Counted from the first letter of the stretch, positions 54,018-63,075 are shown. The stretch: 64,000 bases of DNA from Shewanella algae (GCF_009183365.2 NZ_CP068230.1:3253001-3317000), one strand, 5' to 3'. Made by a program: numbers and translations. Notes: generated by a model from the sequence alone, not told the origin.

Positions 54018-56801
54018 ATGAACAGTGCGAATAACATGACCAAGTACAGCCTCAGATCCTGGGTGCTGGTATTGGCCCTGGCTCCTACCATTTTGGTCGG
54101 TATTCTTCTGGGCAGTTACTTTACCATAAATCGCTTTTATGAGCTTGAAGATACGCTCATAGAACAGGGCAGCAATATCATAGAGCCGCTGGCTATCGCC
54201 AGTGAGGTAGGCCTGGCCGCCAATAACCGCGAGGCCACCAAACGCCTACTCGCCGCGGCTCAGCTCAACAAGTCGACCTTGGTGAAATCCATCGCCATCT
54301 TCGATGCCGACAATCAACTGTTTGTCACCTCCCACTATCACAAAGACTTTGAGATTATGCGCTACAAGGGTGCCATCTCGGATCTGGCCCGCACCGAGTA
54401 CGATCAGGTAGGCGACAGTCTGGTGCTGAGAGCGCCTATTTTCGCCGCCGGCAGTCTGTTGGCGGTAGACGATGCTCCCGGCTTCAATGAGAAACCTCTG
54501 GGTTATATCTCTTTGCTGCTAAACAAGGAAAAGGCGCTGCTGGAACAGCACAGAGCCGCGGTGGCGGCTTTTATCATAGTGCTTATCGGGGTGCAGCTGA
54601 ATCTGCTGTTCACCTTCCGTTTGGTAAAGAATGTGACTCAGCCAATCACAGACATGGTGCGGGTGGTGGCCAAAATCCGCGAGGGCAAGCTGGATACCCG
54701 GCTGGAGGGCAATCTCATCGGTGAGCTGGATCTGCTCAAACGGGGGATTAACGCCATGGCGGGCTCCTTGTCGGAATACCATGACGAGATGCAGCAGAAT
54801 ATCGATCAGGCGACCTCGGATCTCAGGGAAACCCTGGAGCAGATTGAAATTCAGAACGTTGAACTGGACTTGGCCAAGAAACGGGCACTAGAAGCCAGCC
54901 GAATAAAATCTGAATTTTTGGCCAACATGTCCCACGAACTGAGAACGCCGCTCAATGGCGTGATAGGTTTTGCCCGTCAACTATTGAAAACGCCGCTGCA
55001 CGCCAGCCAGATGGAATATATTCGCACCATTGAACGCAGTGCCACCAACCTGCTGAGTATCATTAACGACATCCTCGACTTCTCCAAGTTGGAAGCCGGC
55101 AAAATGGTGCTGGAAACCATGCCGTTTGCCCTCAGGGAAACCCTGGATGACACCATGATGCTGCTGGCCGGTTCTGCCCACGAGAAGGGGCTGGAACTTG
55201 TGGTGGATGTGGCCCCGGAAGTGCCGGATGCCGTCAGCGGCGATGCCATGCGGGTGGGTCAGATCATCACCAATCTGGTGGGCAATGCCATCAAGTTTAC
55301 CGATCAGGGCAGCGTGCTGTTGAAGGTGGATATCAGCAACATCAAGGAAGACAAGTTGCTGCTTCACTGTGAGGTGTCAGATACAGGTATTGGCATTGAA
55401 GAAAGCCAGCAGGAGTTGCTGTTTCAGGCGTTCGGCCAGGCCGATTCATCTATCTCACGCCGCTTCGGCGGTACCGGCCTTGGGCTGGTGATCACCAAAC
55501 GCCTCATTAACCAGATGGGCGGCCAGATAGGCTTTAGCTCCCGGGTGGGTAAAGGCTCCACCTTCTGGTTTACCCTGCCACTGATGACCAGCCAGTTCCC
55601 GATAGGTGAACCGCTGCCACTGGAGCAGCTCAGAGGCAAGACGGTATTACTGTTTGAACCCAGGCCCTTGACCCGCTCTGTGCTCAACCGCCGTCTGCAA
55701 CAATGGCAGATGCAGGTCAACAGTGTTCACACTGTGCCGCAATTGGAAGCCGAGCTTGCTCAAGACAAGGCGCATTTCCACTATGTGCTGCTCGGCTGTC
55801 ATGGTTTCGATGGCCCGACTCAGTTGCAGGCAGTGCTCAAGAGTGCCAGACAAGTGACCGAGGCCCTTATTGCGCTGTTCGACTGCCATGATCAAGAGGC
55901 ACTGGAGCGCTATATTCGCCCTGTGGTAGACCTTGTTCTGAGCATTCCTGCCAGCGAATACCTGATGGCACGCAACATGATTTATCTGCCACAGGAATCT
56001 GAACTCAAGCCCGCCCTGCCCAAGCTGGTTGAGCCGCAGCAGCGCCACAAACTCAATGTGCTGGCGGTGGATGACAACCCGGCCAATCTCAAGCTGATTG
56101 ACACCCTGCTCGATGAATTGGTTACAGGGGTGACCACCGCCAGTAATGGCGAGCAAGCGGTGAATCTGGCCAAACAGCGCAGCTTTGATTTGATTTTTAT
56201 GGATATCCAGATGCCGGGAACCGATGGCATTACCGCCACCCGGCTCATTCGTCAGGACTCGTTGAACCGCAATACCCCCATCATTGCGGTAACCGCCCAC
56301 GCCATCAATGAGGAGCGCGAGCGGATCCTCAATAGCGGCATGGATGGCTACCTGCCCAAGCCCATAGATGAAGCCGCACTGAAAGGAGTGATCAGCCGCT
56401 GGATTACCCGGCCCAAGTTTACCCATTTTGACCAGCACACCCTCAACTGGGAGCTGTGTCTTACCCAGGCCAATCAGAAACAGGATCTGGCGCTGGATAT
56501 GCTCAGAATGCTAATTGACTCCATGCCGGACACCACCAGCAACATCCAGGAATCGCTGGAGCAGGATGACGCCGCCAAAATGCAGGCCAGTGTCCACAAA
56601 CTGCACGGTGCCTGTTGCTACTGCGGCGTACCGACGTTGCAAAAACTCTGTCAAACCGTGGAAGGCGGTCTCAAACAAGGCAGCAGCATTGCCGAGCTGG
56701 AGCCGGAAATACTGGAGTTACTTGATGAGTTAACTAAGGTAGAATCTGCGGCAAAACAAGTGATATCCCAACTTTCGATGGATTTAACCGATGACAACTA
56801 A
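54018..56801 (+). CDS. barA: Hybrid sensor histidine kinase BarA
   Basis: This 927-residue membrane kinase has a first helix (about 13-35), a periplasmic sensor part, a second helix (about 175-195) and a HAMP domain (about 196-250). HisKA follows with FLANMSHELRTPLNG, then the ATPase (NAIKFTD, DTGIGIEES, RRFGGTGLGLVI). Next are a degenerate receiver (LLFEPRPLTRSV), an active receiver (AVDDNPAN, FMDIQMPGTDG) and a C-terminal Hpt domain (HKLHGACCYCGV). It phosphorylates UvrY, which drives small RNAs that bind CsrA. Its stop overlaps the next gene by 11 bases. Confidence 0.96.
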   Translation: MNSANNMTKYSLRSWVLVLALAPTILVGILLGSYFTINRFYELEDTLIEQGSNIIEPLAIASEVGLAANNREATKRLLAAAQLNKSTLVKSIAIFDADNQLFVTSHYHKDFEIMRYKGAISDLARTEYDQVGDSLVLRAPIFAAGSLLAVDDAPGFNEKPLGYISLLLNKEKALLEQHRAAVAAFIIVLIGVQLNLLFTFRLVKNVTQPITDMVRVVAKIREGKLDTRLEGNLIGELDLLKRGINAMAGSLSEYHDEMQQNIDQATSDLRETLEQIEIQNVELDLAKKRALEASRIKSEFLANMSHELRTPLNGVIGFARQLLKTPLHASQMEYIRTIERSATNLLSIINDILDFSKLEAGKMVLETMPFALRETLDDTMMLLAGSAHEKGLELVVDVAPEVPDAVSGDAMRVGQIITNLVGNAIKFTDQGSVLLKVDISNIKEDKLLLHCEVSDTGIGIEESQQELLFQAFGQADSSISRRFGGTGLGLVITKRLINQMGGQIGFSSRVGKGSTFWFTLPLMTSQFPIGEPLPLEQLRGKTVLLFEPRPLTRSVLNRRLQQWQMQVNSVHTVPQLEAELAQDKAHFHYVLLGCHGFDGPTQLQAVLKSARQVTEALIALFDCHDQEALERYIRPVVDLVLSIPASEYLMARNMIYLPQESELKPALPKLVEPQQRHKLNVLAVDDNPANLKLIDTLLDELVTGVTTASNGEQAVNLAKQRSFDLIFMDIQMPGTDGITATRLIRQDSLNRNTPIIAVTAHAINEERERILNSGMDGYLPKPIDEAALKGVISRWITRPKFTHFDQHTLNWELCLTQANQKQDLALDMLRMLIDSMPDTTSNIQESLEQDDAAKMQASVHKLHGACCYCGVPTLQKLCQTVEGGLKQGSSIAELEPEILELLDELTKVESAAKQVISQLSMDLTDDN

Positions 56802-57390
56802 ACCGGGCTTCTTTAAACGCCTAAAGGCGCTGGAACTGCCACAAAAGAAACTCTTTGCCGTGGCGCTGTGCCAGCGTATGTACCCCAACTACCAACTATT
56901 TTCCGAGGTGTGTGAATTCGGCGATCCCCAGGTATTGGATACGGTACTCAACCTGTTGTGGCAGTCTTTATATGACCGCAAACTCAAGCTGAACCTTGAA
57001 CTGCAGATGGCAAAACTGGAAGAAAACACCCCGGAGCCGACCCAATTCGACGCCTATGGAGCCTACCCGGCGATGGATGCCGCTGTGGCACTCAGTTCAC
57101 TGCTGGGCGCACTGGAAAGCAAGGTGGAAGACGACATCACCAATATCTCCAAGCTGTCATCCGGTACCGTGGCCCACTATATCGAAGCCATAGCCGATCC
57201 CGAATTGGATGGTGAAGCATTGGACGAGTTTGTATTCAACCACGAAGTGATGCAGGAAGAGCGCGAATTGCAGGGATCCTTGCTGGAAATAATCGAGGAA
57301 AACCCGCAGATAACGGCGGAGTTTGTCAAAGCACTGCGCAAGGAAATCGTCATGAGCGGCGTATCTAACATAGGGATCAGCGCTCAATAA
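56791..57390 (+). CDS. yjaG: YjaG-family (DUF416) protein
   Basis: This 199-residue acidic helical protein matches the DUF416/YjaG family: FFKRLKALELPQKKLFAVALCQRMYPNYQLF at the start, the PAMDAAVALSSLLGALE block, and DELVFNHEVMQEERELQ-like sequence near the end. The family has no established function. It overlaps the barA 3' end by 11 bases and ends one base before the next gene, suggesting one transcript. Confidence 0.9.
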   Translation: MTTKPGFFKRLKALELPQKKLFAVALCQRMYPNYQLFSEVCEFGDPQVLDTVLNLLWQSLYDRKLKLNLELQMAKLEENTPEPTQFDAYGAYPAMDAAVALSSLLGALESKVEDDITNISKLSSGTVAHYIEAIADPELDGEALDEFVFNHEVMQEERELQGSLLEIIEENPQITAEFVKALRKEIVMSGVSNIGISAQ

Positions 57391-57391
57391 G

Positions 57392-57766
57392 ATGCGTAAG
57401 CTTGTTTATCGTGGCTATATCCTCAGCAATACCGACGGCCTCACAGACAGCTGGACCCTGACCATAGGCCAGACCAGCCGTACCGGCTCTTTATTTGAGC
57501 TGAGAAGGCAGATCAATTTCTTTGAAGAGTTGGGGATATTGCCACAGCCGAAAATTGCTGACGCAACAGACACCGAAACAACCGCCAATAAACCACTGCA
57601 GACCGGGAGCCAAAAGGCTCAAACGGCTTCCCGCCAAGCTACTGATGGAAAAGCCGCTGAAGGAAAAACCAAAGAGAGAAAGGCGGGAAAAGGCGGCGCA
57701 GGGGGAAAAAGCGCCGATAAAGGCTCACAGCGAAAAAGCACTTCACCCAAAGGCCGCAAGTCATAG
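57392..57766 (+). CDS. Small DUF3319-like protein with basic tail
   Basis: The first 50 residues (MRKLVYRGYILSNTDGLTDS, then an FELRRQINFF helix) resemble the DUF3319 family, which has no known function. Residues 65-124 are low complexity and rich in Lys, Gly, Ala and Ser, likely disordered and nucleic-acid attracting. It follows yjaG with a one-base gap. Its stop marks the left edge of the prophage remnant. The DUF assignment is by eye and moderate. Confidence 0.65.
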   Translation: MRKLVYRGYILSNTDGLTDSWTLTIGQTSRTGSLFELRRQINFFEELGILPQPKIADATDTETTANKPLQTGSQKAQTASRQATDGKAAEGKTKERKAGKGGAGGKSADKGSQRKSTSPKGRKS

Positions 57767-57780
57767 CAAAGACGGGGAAA

Positions 57781-57966
57781 ATCGTCCGTCACGCCATTAT
57801 CCAAAGCACCAAGGATGCGATCCCATATTATGCCAAGATGTACTGCACCTGCACGGTTCCCTACTGTGGTCATACGTTCGTGGCAACCTGGTCACATCAA
57901 CACACTCAACCCAGGGCTGCAATCAACCACCGAGCAACTGAGCGGATCATTATGTGCGAGCACTAG
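57781..57966 (+). pseudogene. Ogr/Delta-type zinc-finger activator, N-terminally truncated
   Basis: A frame open from just before this point to TAG encodes IVRHAIIQSTKDAIPYYAK and then MYCTCTVPYCGHTFVATWSH. The CxC...CGHTFV pattern is the second half of the Ogr/Delta late-gene activator of P2-like phages. The first Cys pair and the start codon are missing, being replaced by the flanking chromosomal gene. It is not expected to be functional. Confidence 0.6.
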
Positions 57967-58605
57967 GGTGCTGAAGGCTTTGCCAAGGGCAGCAGTGGCT
58001 ACTACGAAAAGTGCAAAGCGCTGCGCCAGCATGTGTTTGCCCCTTGATTGATTACTTCAAAGAAGAAAAAGCCCGCACCGGCGTCACCAACAAAGAGATC
58101 AATCAAGCCACCGGAACCCAGATGGCCAGCCATTGGTTTACCGCTTCGCAGTGGCAGTTACCCAATGCAGAGCAGTATCAAAAGCTGCAGGCCTTGTTTA
58201 CTCAAAAGGCGCTGGAACAGGACTATGATACGCTGGAAACTGAGGCTGGAGACTGAATTTGTGGCGCTGCAGCGCCAATACCAAGGTTTGGCACAAGAAT
58301 TTGACGACTTGAAAGCACAGTACCAGCACTTGCGCCGGCCATTCACGGTATCCAAAGATGTACCGTTTACCGATGTTTGGCACTACCCAGCTGTGCCCTA
58401 CTACCCAGGCAAGCATCCCTGTGAAAAACCCGCAGCCATGCTCGAGCACATCATTAACGCCAGCAGTCGCCCCGGAGACGTTGTCTTGGATTGCTTCATG
58501 GGTTCAGGCTCTACCGGAAAAGCCTGCAAGGCACTAGGCCGACACTTCATCGGTATCGAGTTGGATGAAGGGATATTCAACCAAGTTAGGGCAACAATGG
58601 AGTAA
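57967..58605 (+). pseudogene. Phage-type DNA methyltransferase remnant, two frameshifts
   Basis: Three frames together give a methyltransferase C-terminus: GAEGFAKGSSGYYEKCKALRQ..FAP, then LIDYFKEEKARTGVTNKEI..QMASHWFTASQWQLP, then EFVALQRQYQ..KPAAMLEHIINASS and VVLDCFMGSGSTGKAC..HFIGIELDE. One base is missing near 58044 and a second shift lies near 58240-58256. SAM motif I (DCFMGSGSTG) is intact, but the upstream catalytic DPPY-type region is absent, so it is inactive. It belongs to the beta-class methylases carried by P2-like prophages. Confidence 0.8.
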
Positions 58606-58907
58606 ATACCTGGGGGAGATAGTGAACGACAGGATTAGCTTGCACTCTCCCTTATCCCCTTAATGGCCGCAGGTGGCAAACAGTAGCAACAAGTAACAAT
58701 TCAGATGAGCGGGAGGTTTATAGCTTGATACATGGTGACTACTTCCATCTTTCAGCAAAATACGAATATCAGTGCAATTTTTCGCGCTCGTTTTATGTAG
58801 TGATAGCTGGTAGAGTTCTTAGGAAAGTGCAACCATCAATCATAGGCAGCATCACTATCGCGTGGCTGGACCAACTCACTACCGACCATTGCTAATGAAA
58901 GGAAATC
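58606..58907. other. 302-base gap, decayed phage or intergenic DNA
   Basis: No open frame of useful length is present. Composition is mixed and becomes AT-rich towards the membrane protein gene. AAAGGAAATC just before 58908 is the next gene's ribosome site. Confidence 0.35.
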
Positions 58908-59345
58908 ATGTACGAAATAATGAAAGCATTTACAGAGCCAGCTGTTATAGCAAGTGTGGTATTAACTTTTGCTCTTCAGTACGTTTTTAAGCACCTGCCT
59001 CCACGTGTCAAATCACTGCTGAGAGGCAGTAGGTTAAAAGAGTTACGAAAGTTGAAGTCGGCTAGAAGAAACCCCGATGAGGTCTCTTTTCAATCAATGA
59101 AGGCTCATGCATATTTCTTGGTATTTATGGGAACCTGTGCATTACTTCTTGTTCTTGTCACAATGGGACCATTAACTGTCCTGTTAGAATACCCTTTATG
59201 GATGCTGTTATTAGTTTCCTGTCCAGTATTCATGACCGAAATAGCATGGTTAAGGCAGGACTTATATGCAAAAAACCTAATCAAGTCACGCCACAAATTA
59301 CGAATTAAAAGCAAACAAGAGAGACTCGTCAAATCGCAACTTTAA
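58908..59345 (+). CDS. Three-helix membrane protein of unknown function
   Basis: This 145-residue protein has hydrophobic helices at about 11-28, 68-88 and 91-112, with a very basic loop (29-60, SLLRGSRLKELRKLKSARR) and a basic C-terminal tail (125-145). No family is recognised. It begins seven bases after AAAGGA. It is the first cargo gene of the island and is visibly AT-richer than the chromosomal genes around it. It could be a host-origin moron or part of a small defence unit; neither is shown. Confidence 0.6.
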   Translation: MYEIMKAFTEPAVIASVVLTFALQYVFKHLPPRVKSLLRGSRLKELRKLKSARRNPDEVSFQSMKAHAYFLVFMGTCALLLVLVTMGPLTVLLEYPLWMLLLVSCPVFMTEIAWLRQDLYAKNLIKSRHKLRIKSKQERLVKSQL

Positions 59346-59417
59346 TGCATTACTTAGCCAATGCTGTTTAGTGAAGACTTCAGATGACACTATAAGTAAT
59401 ACTATATGGAGTAATTA

Positions 59418-59945
59418 ATGAGCAGTATTAACTTCATTTCTCTCGATAAAATTAATCCAGAGGAATTTATACCAATATTAAACAAAGTAAGTACTCGTAA
59501 TCATCTTATAACCCATGATGAATTTGATTCTTCATCAGTTAGGAGTTGGATTGATGAAAAGCTAAATGAAGATAAAATCGATGGTTGTATCGTTAGAGCC
59601 ATCGAAACTGATGGAATTTTAGTTGGTTGGTGCGGTATTCAATCATCAGAGTTAGGATTTGAGATCGCAATAGTGCTTGATAATACTTGCTGGGGTATTG
59701 GAAAAGACGTATTTAACTCATTGATATATTGGACCAAAGATTATGGACACAAGATCATTTACATACATTTATTACACACACGCCCAGAGTACCACTTCTT
59801 ACGAAGAATGTCTCAAAGAGTATTTCAAACAGAGATGCTAGGCGATAGATTTACAACTTACGAGTTAAACGTTGACAATCTTGTATATCAGAAGGATAAG
59901 ATGTATATAGACACTCATAGAATTGATAAAATTGTTGTTCGATAG
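59418..59945 (+). CDS. GNAT-like acetyltransferase, cargo gene
   Basis: This 175-residue protein has the outline of a GNAT fold: an early beta strand and helix, then GILVGWCGIQSSELGFEIAIVLDNTCWGIGKDVFNSLIYW, where the WGIGKDV segment takes the place of the Q/RxxGxG/A acetyl-CoA loop. The loop is only partly conserved. The gene is strongly AT-rich: bases 59461-59520 contain 17 G or C out of 60. It is foreign in composition. Substrate unknown. Confidence 0.6.
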   Translation: MSSINFISLDKINPEEFIPILNKVSTRNHLITHDEFDSSSVRSWIDEKLNEDKIDGCIVRAIETDGILVGWCGIQSSELGFEIAIVLDNTCWGIGKDVFNSLIYWTKDYGHKIIYIHLLHTRPEYHFLRRMSQRVFQTEMLGDRFTTYELNVDNLVYQKDKMYIDTHRIDKIVVR

Positions 59946-60154
59946 CTATAAAATCATGAATGCAGCCTTTGGAAACGAATAATAAAGCACTTAACTTTAT
60001 CCCCTTGGAATTTTAAGCACCAAACAATTCTTAGCATTCTCAGTCACAAGCAAAGCTGAACAATCCGAGATTATTACGAGAACTGCCTCACAGAAAAGTA
60101 TTACATTCATAGGATATCTTGCAAGTCAGGAAATTTTTTATCAAGGACAGATAA

Positions 60155-60430
60155 ATGAATATACAGGAAAAATTTGAACTATCGGAAGGAGTTACAATCT
60201 TGGCTTGCTCAGGTTATGAGAATGTATTTGATGTTATTGGCAAGAAACTCAATCTGATTTGTGATGGTGAGGCTCGACAAACCTTAACTGTATCCGGCGA
60301 AAAGAAAATGATTAATCAGAAGACTAATTTTAAGCAAAAGGCATTCGAGACCCATGATAAAGTGTTGTTGTCACAGGAAGAAGCCCAAAATGGCAAATGG
60401 CAGTTAATCGGTGATTGCCTCATAAGCTGA
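60155..60430 (+). CDS. Hypothetical 91-residue protein
   Basis: An intact small frame starts eight bases after AAGGA. The protein is beta-rich and has a central SGEKKMINQKTNFKQKAFET and LSQEEAQNGKWQLIG. I do not recognise a family. It may be an OB-like or small barrel fold. It sits between the GNAT-like gene and a reading-frame fragment, inside the island. Confidence 0.5.
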   Translation: MNIQEKFELSEGVTILACSGYENVFDVIGKKLNLICDGEARQTLTVSGEKKMINQKTNFKQKAFETHDKVLLSQEEAQNGKWQLIGDCLIS

Positions 60431-60610
60431 TGACATTCTCAAGGGCAAGCAGGCCTTTGAGGATGGCATTAAACACAACTTGGTCATTTGGCACCATAGC
60501 GCCCGTTACAACGAAGAAAGTGACAAAACTCGCAGCCACTATGCAGAGATGGCGCTAATCAACTTAGGAGTCCATGTGAGAGCTGGGAAACCGATAAGGA
60601 GTTACTTAAT
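60426..60610 (+). pseudogene. Start-less coding fragment inside the island
   Basis: Directly after a TAA the frame ADDILKGKQAFEDGIKHNLV followed by IWHHSARYNEESDKTRSHYA reads like part of a real protein. It has host-like base composition, unlike the AT-rich genes on either side. No start codon exists upstream, and the 3' end runs into the convergent cyclase gene. It is probably a remnant of a phage or chromosomal gene; family not recognised. Confidence 0.4.
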
Positions 60611-60615
60611 TCAAG

Positions 60616-62040
60616 CTACGTTGGGCCATGTGCACAAACACGGTCCCTTCCTCCTTGTTTAGCTGCGTACATAGCTTCATCTGCTCTAGCAAGAAAACTA
60701 TCTATTGACTCTTTGGTTTCAAACTTTGCCAGTCCCGCACTTATCTTTATGGTAATGACTTCTCCAGTATCTAGAGTTAATGGCTCAGACTTGAGACGTT
60801 CCCTTAACCTATTACCAAACTCAAGACCAGATTTCAATTCTATACCAGGAAGAACAAAGAGGAATTCTTCACCTCCAAGACGACCACAAAAATCAGACTT
60901 GCGTCCCATCCCCGAAGCAACACATGCAAATTTAACGAGTGCCGCATCACCGGCAGCATGCCCATAAGTATCATTAATACTTTTGAAGTGATCCAGATCG
61001 ATAGAAAGGACACATAAACCAATGCCAGAACGAAGAGAGAGCTCTATACTTTCACTTAAACGTTCTAATGTTGCCCGCCGGTTTGGTAACCCTGTCAATT
61101 CATCAGTTCTCGCCAAAGCGGCAAGCTCCTCTTCCAACTTTTTCTTAAAGAGAAGATAGCCAATGGTATCGGCGAGCGACTCCATTAAAATGTAATCGTC
61201 TTTGGAAAATGGATCTGTTGGAGAAACACTTGAAAAATTCAACGTACCATACAGCCCACCATCTAAATATATAGGGGTTCCTATATATGATTCCAGTTTA
61301 AAACTCTCATAACACGGATGATGTTTAATTCTGCTTTCTCTCACATAGTGAAACCCAACCGTTTTATTTTCTTTTAGTGTATGAACACAATAAGTCCCAT
61401 CAATATTGAATACTGTTGATTCTTCTAGACCTTCATTGAGGTCAACACAATATTCAACTATATAGTCTTTTTTAATGATATGAGAAATAATCGCGATTTC
61501 CAAACCAAAGTGCTCAAGACCTACTTTAAGTAATTCATGAATCTTTTGATCTTGATTCAATACAACATCAGCAGTGATGTTGTGGATCTTTTGTAAGGTA
61601 TCCAATGATTGGTCTGCAGATCGTGCCGGCCTGATAATTCCGATAAATCCGACAACATCACCATCTTTGGAACGCATGACGGCGCCTGTAGTTAACCCAA
61701 GGAAAGACTCGCCATCAGCACGAAGATAGGGAACCCGATAATTCTCAGCAGCAGCTTTACTGGCAACATTAAAGCGTTTTTTCCCCTGTATTGAGAAGTC
61801 TTCTTCCTTTGCGTAAAAGACTTTCGTTTCCTTGCCGTACAACTCACTTTTTTTGTACCCAAATAGACGCTCTGTTGCTGAGTTAACATAGATAATTCGG
61901 CGTGCAGTATCAGTTACAACAACAGACTCTTCAACATTGTCGAATACTTCGGTCAATAGTAGTGGGGAAATCGTGCTAACGCTCATTCCACATTCTGAGG
62001 ATAGAGCTTTAGCAGTATCTGCTATTGTGCTTCCTTTCAT
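60616..62040 (-). CDS. PAS-GAF-GGDEF diguanylate cyclase, island cargo
   Basis: The ATG at 62040 lies five bases after AAGGAG and gives 474 residues; a further ATG at 62082 is less likely. A PAS domain (about 25-145, VVVTDTARRIIYVNSATERLFGY), a GAF domain (about 155-310, FGLEIAIIS ... GTPIYLDGGLYGTLNFS) and a C-terminal GGDEF domain (about 320-470) follow one another. The GGDEF site is GGEEF and is intact. RKSD upstream fits an RxxD inhibitory site. It should be a cytoplasmic c-di-GMP synthase with feedback control. It lies within the prophage-bracketed segment. Confidence 0.88.
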   Translation of the reverse strand: MKGSTIADTAKALSSECGMSVSTISPLLLTEVFDNVEESVVVTDTARRIIYVNSATERLFGYKKSELYGKETKVFYAKEEDFSIQGKKRFNVASKAAAENYRVPYLRADGESFLGLTTGAVMRSKDGDVVGFIGIIRPARSADQSLDTLQKIHNITADVVLNQDQKIHELLKVGLEHFGLEIAIISHIIKKDYIVEYCVDLNEGLEESTVFNIDGTYCVHTLKENKTVGFHYVRESRIKHHPCYESFKLESYIGTPIYLDGGLYGTLNFSSVSPTDPFSKDDYILMESLADTIGYLLFKKKLEEELAALARTDELTGLPNRRATLERLSESIELSLRSGIGLCVLSIDLDHFKSINDTYGHAAGDAALVKFACVASGMGRKSDFCGRLGGEEFLFVLPGIELKSGLEFGNRLRERLKSEPLTLDTGEVITIKISAGLAKFETKESIDSFLARADEAMYAAKQGGRDRVCAHGPT

Positions 62041-62243
62041 ACATGCTCCTTGAATACCTACGATTAGCCCTACTATAACCATAAAATAGGCGTTTTCTCA
62101 AACCATCCCACACGAGCTCTTAAGTGACGAATATTTATCATGCTTGGTTATCAGACCAATGCGCTCTATGTCAAAAAAGATCTGCATGCTGAAAACAGTA
62201 GCTAGAATGATAGCTATCGACTACAAATCTCAAGGTAACCACC

Positions 62244-62606
62244 ATGTCTTACGATAGAGATGATGTTCAAGCGGCAGAAGCCTTGCACGCTCACTTAGCA
62301 AAAACACCAATATATGAACTGTTGCTTCAATATGCTGAGTTAATCGACAAGCGTCTTAGTGCAATGGATACCGTTGACAGTGAAGTTTATGACTTTTTTC
62401 ACAAGGCTTGGGAAAACAGAGACATTATCCCTATGGACATTGCGATCCGTAAAATCAATGACCTAACCGAGTTTAACACCCCAACACTAACCGAGGTAAT
62501 TACAACGGCATCAAACACCTTTGAACCAAACAATTGTTCAGTAATGATTGAGCTTATAAAGATATATCAATGGCCTAGAAACAGATCCAAAGTACTCTCC
62601 TTGTGA
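62244..62606 (+). CDS. Hypothetical 120-residue helical protein
   Basis: This acidic protein has helices with EALHAHLAKTPIYELLLQYAELIDKRL and IAIRKINDLTEFNTPTLTEVI. No family is recognised. It is AT-richer than the chromosome and ends 29 bases before the portal fragment, with a shared hairpin between them. It starts behind AAGGTAACCACC. Confidence 0.55.
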   Translation: MSYDRDDVQAAEALHAHLAKTPIYELLLQYAELIDKRLSAMDTVDSEVYDFFHKAWENRDIIPMDIAIRKINDLTEFNTPTLTEVITTASNTFEPNNCSVMIELIKIYQWPRNRSKVLSL

Positions 62607-62634
62607 AGCCACCGCTTCCCTGCCGTGTGGCTTT
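62605..62634. terminator. Hairpin between the 120-residue gene and the portal fragment
   Basis: AAGCCAC (62606-62612) and GTGGCTT (62627-62633) form a 7-bp stem with a 14-base loop and a short T-run on the plus strand. It could terminate transcription from both sides. Confidence 0.5.
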
Positions 62635-62635
62635 G

Positions 62636-63075
62636 TCATACTTGACCGGGTTCACGCACACTCAGTGATCCTAGCTTAGCCAGCTCGGGGTCACTGTTGA
62701 TGAACTCCACAATATCACGCGCCAGTGGCAGCACTTCATTGCTCTGATAGACATCGTTGGTTTTGAGGGGATCCCCAAGTCCTGCCGCGCCCTGGGGAAT
62801 AATCCCCGCCATCCCGGCCGGAAAGCGGTTGGCCGTCAACACATCCTGGGCGCTGATGTTCTTGGCGCTGACAAATTGATCTTTGGAAGAAAAGTCGCCG
62901 ATGGGGATCACCTGGATCCCCTTCTCTTTGCCATCCGGAATGTTGATAAACATATTACGAAAGTTACCCGCCCCTTGCTGCGAGCCAGGGCGCTTCCTAT
63001 CGCCTTTTTGTCCGGATCACTGAGCTTGGGATCTGACACGTACAACAGGTAGCCCATGTGGGCGCCGTTCTTGGA
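62636..63075 (-). pseudogene. P2-type phage portal protein (gpQ-like), C-terminal fragment
   Basis: Read on the minus strand, SKNGAHMGYLLYVSDPKL..AIGSALARSKG is followed, after a frameshift at a GGGGCGGG tract near 62970, by GNFRNMFINIPDGKEKGIQV, ISAQDVLTANRFPAGMAGII and the end of the protein. These blocks match the C-terminal half of P2 gpQ portal proteins. The N-terminal half is missing and recN begins 28 bases away. It is non-functional. Confidence 0.82.

Noticed and set aside
57815..58051. 78-codon open frame over the Ogr fragment
   Set aside because: Its translation is unlike any protein, while the neighbouring frame shows the Ogr/Delta zinc-finger pattern.
60480..60662. ATG-started 60-codon frame near the cyclase end
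   Set aside because: The ATG is internal to a coding fragment that begins earlier without a start, so it is not a gene of its own.
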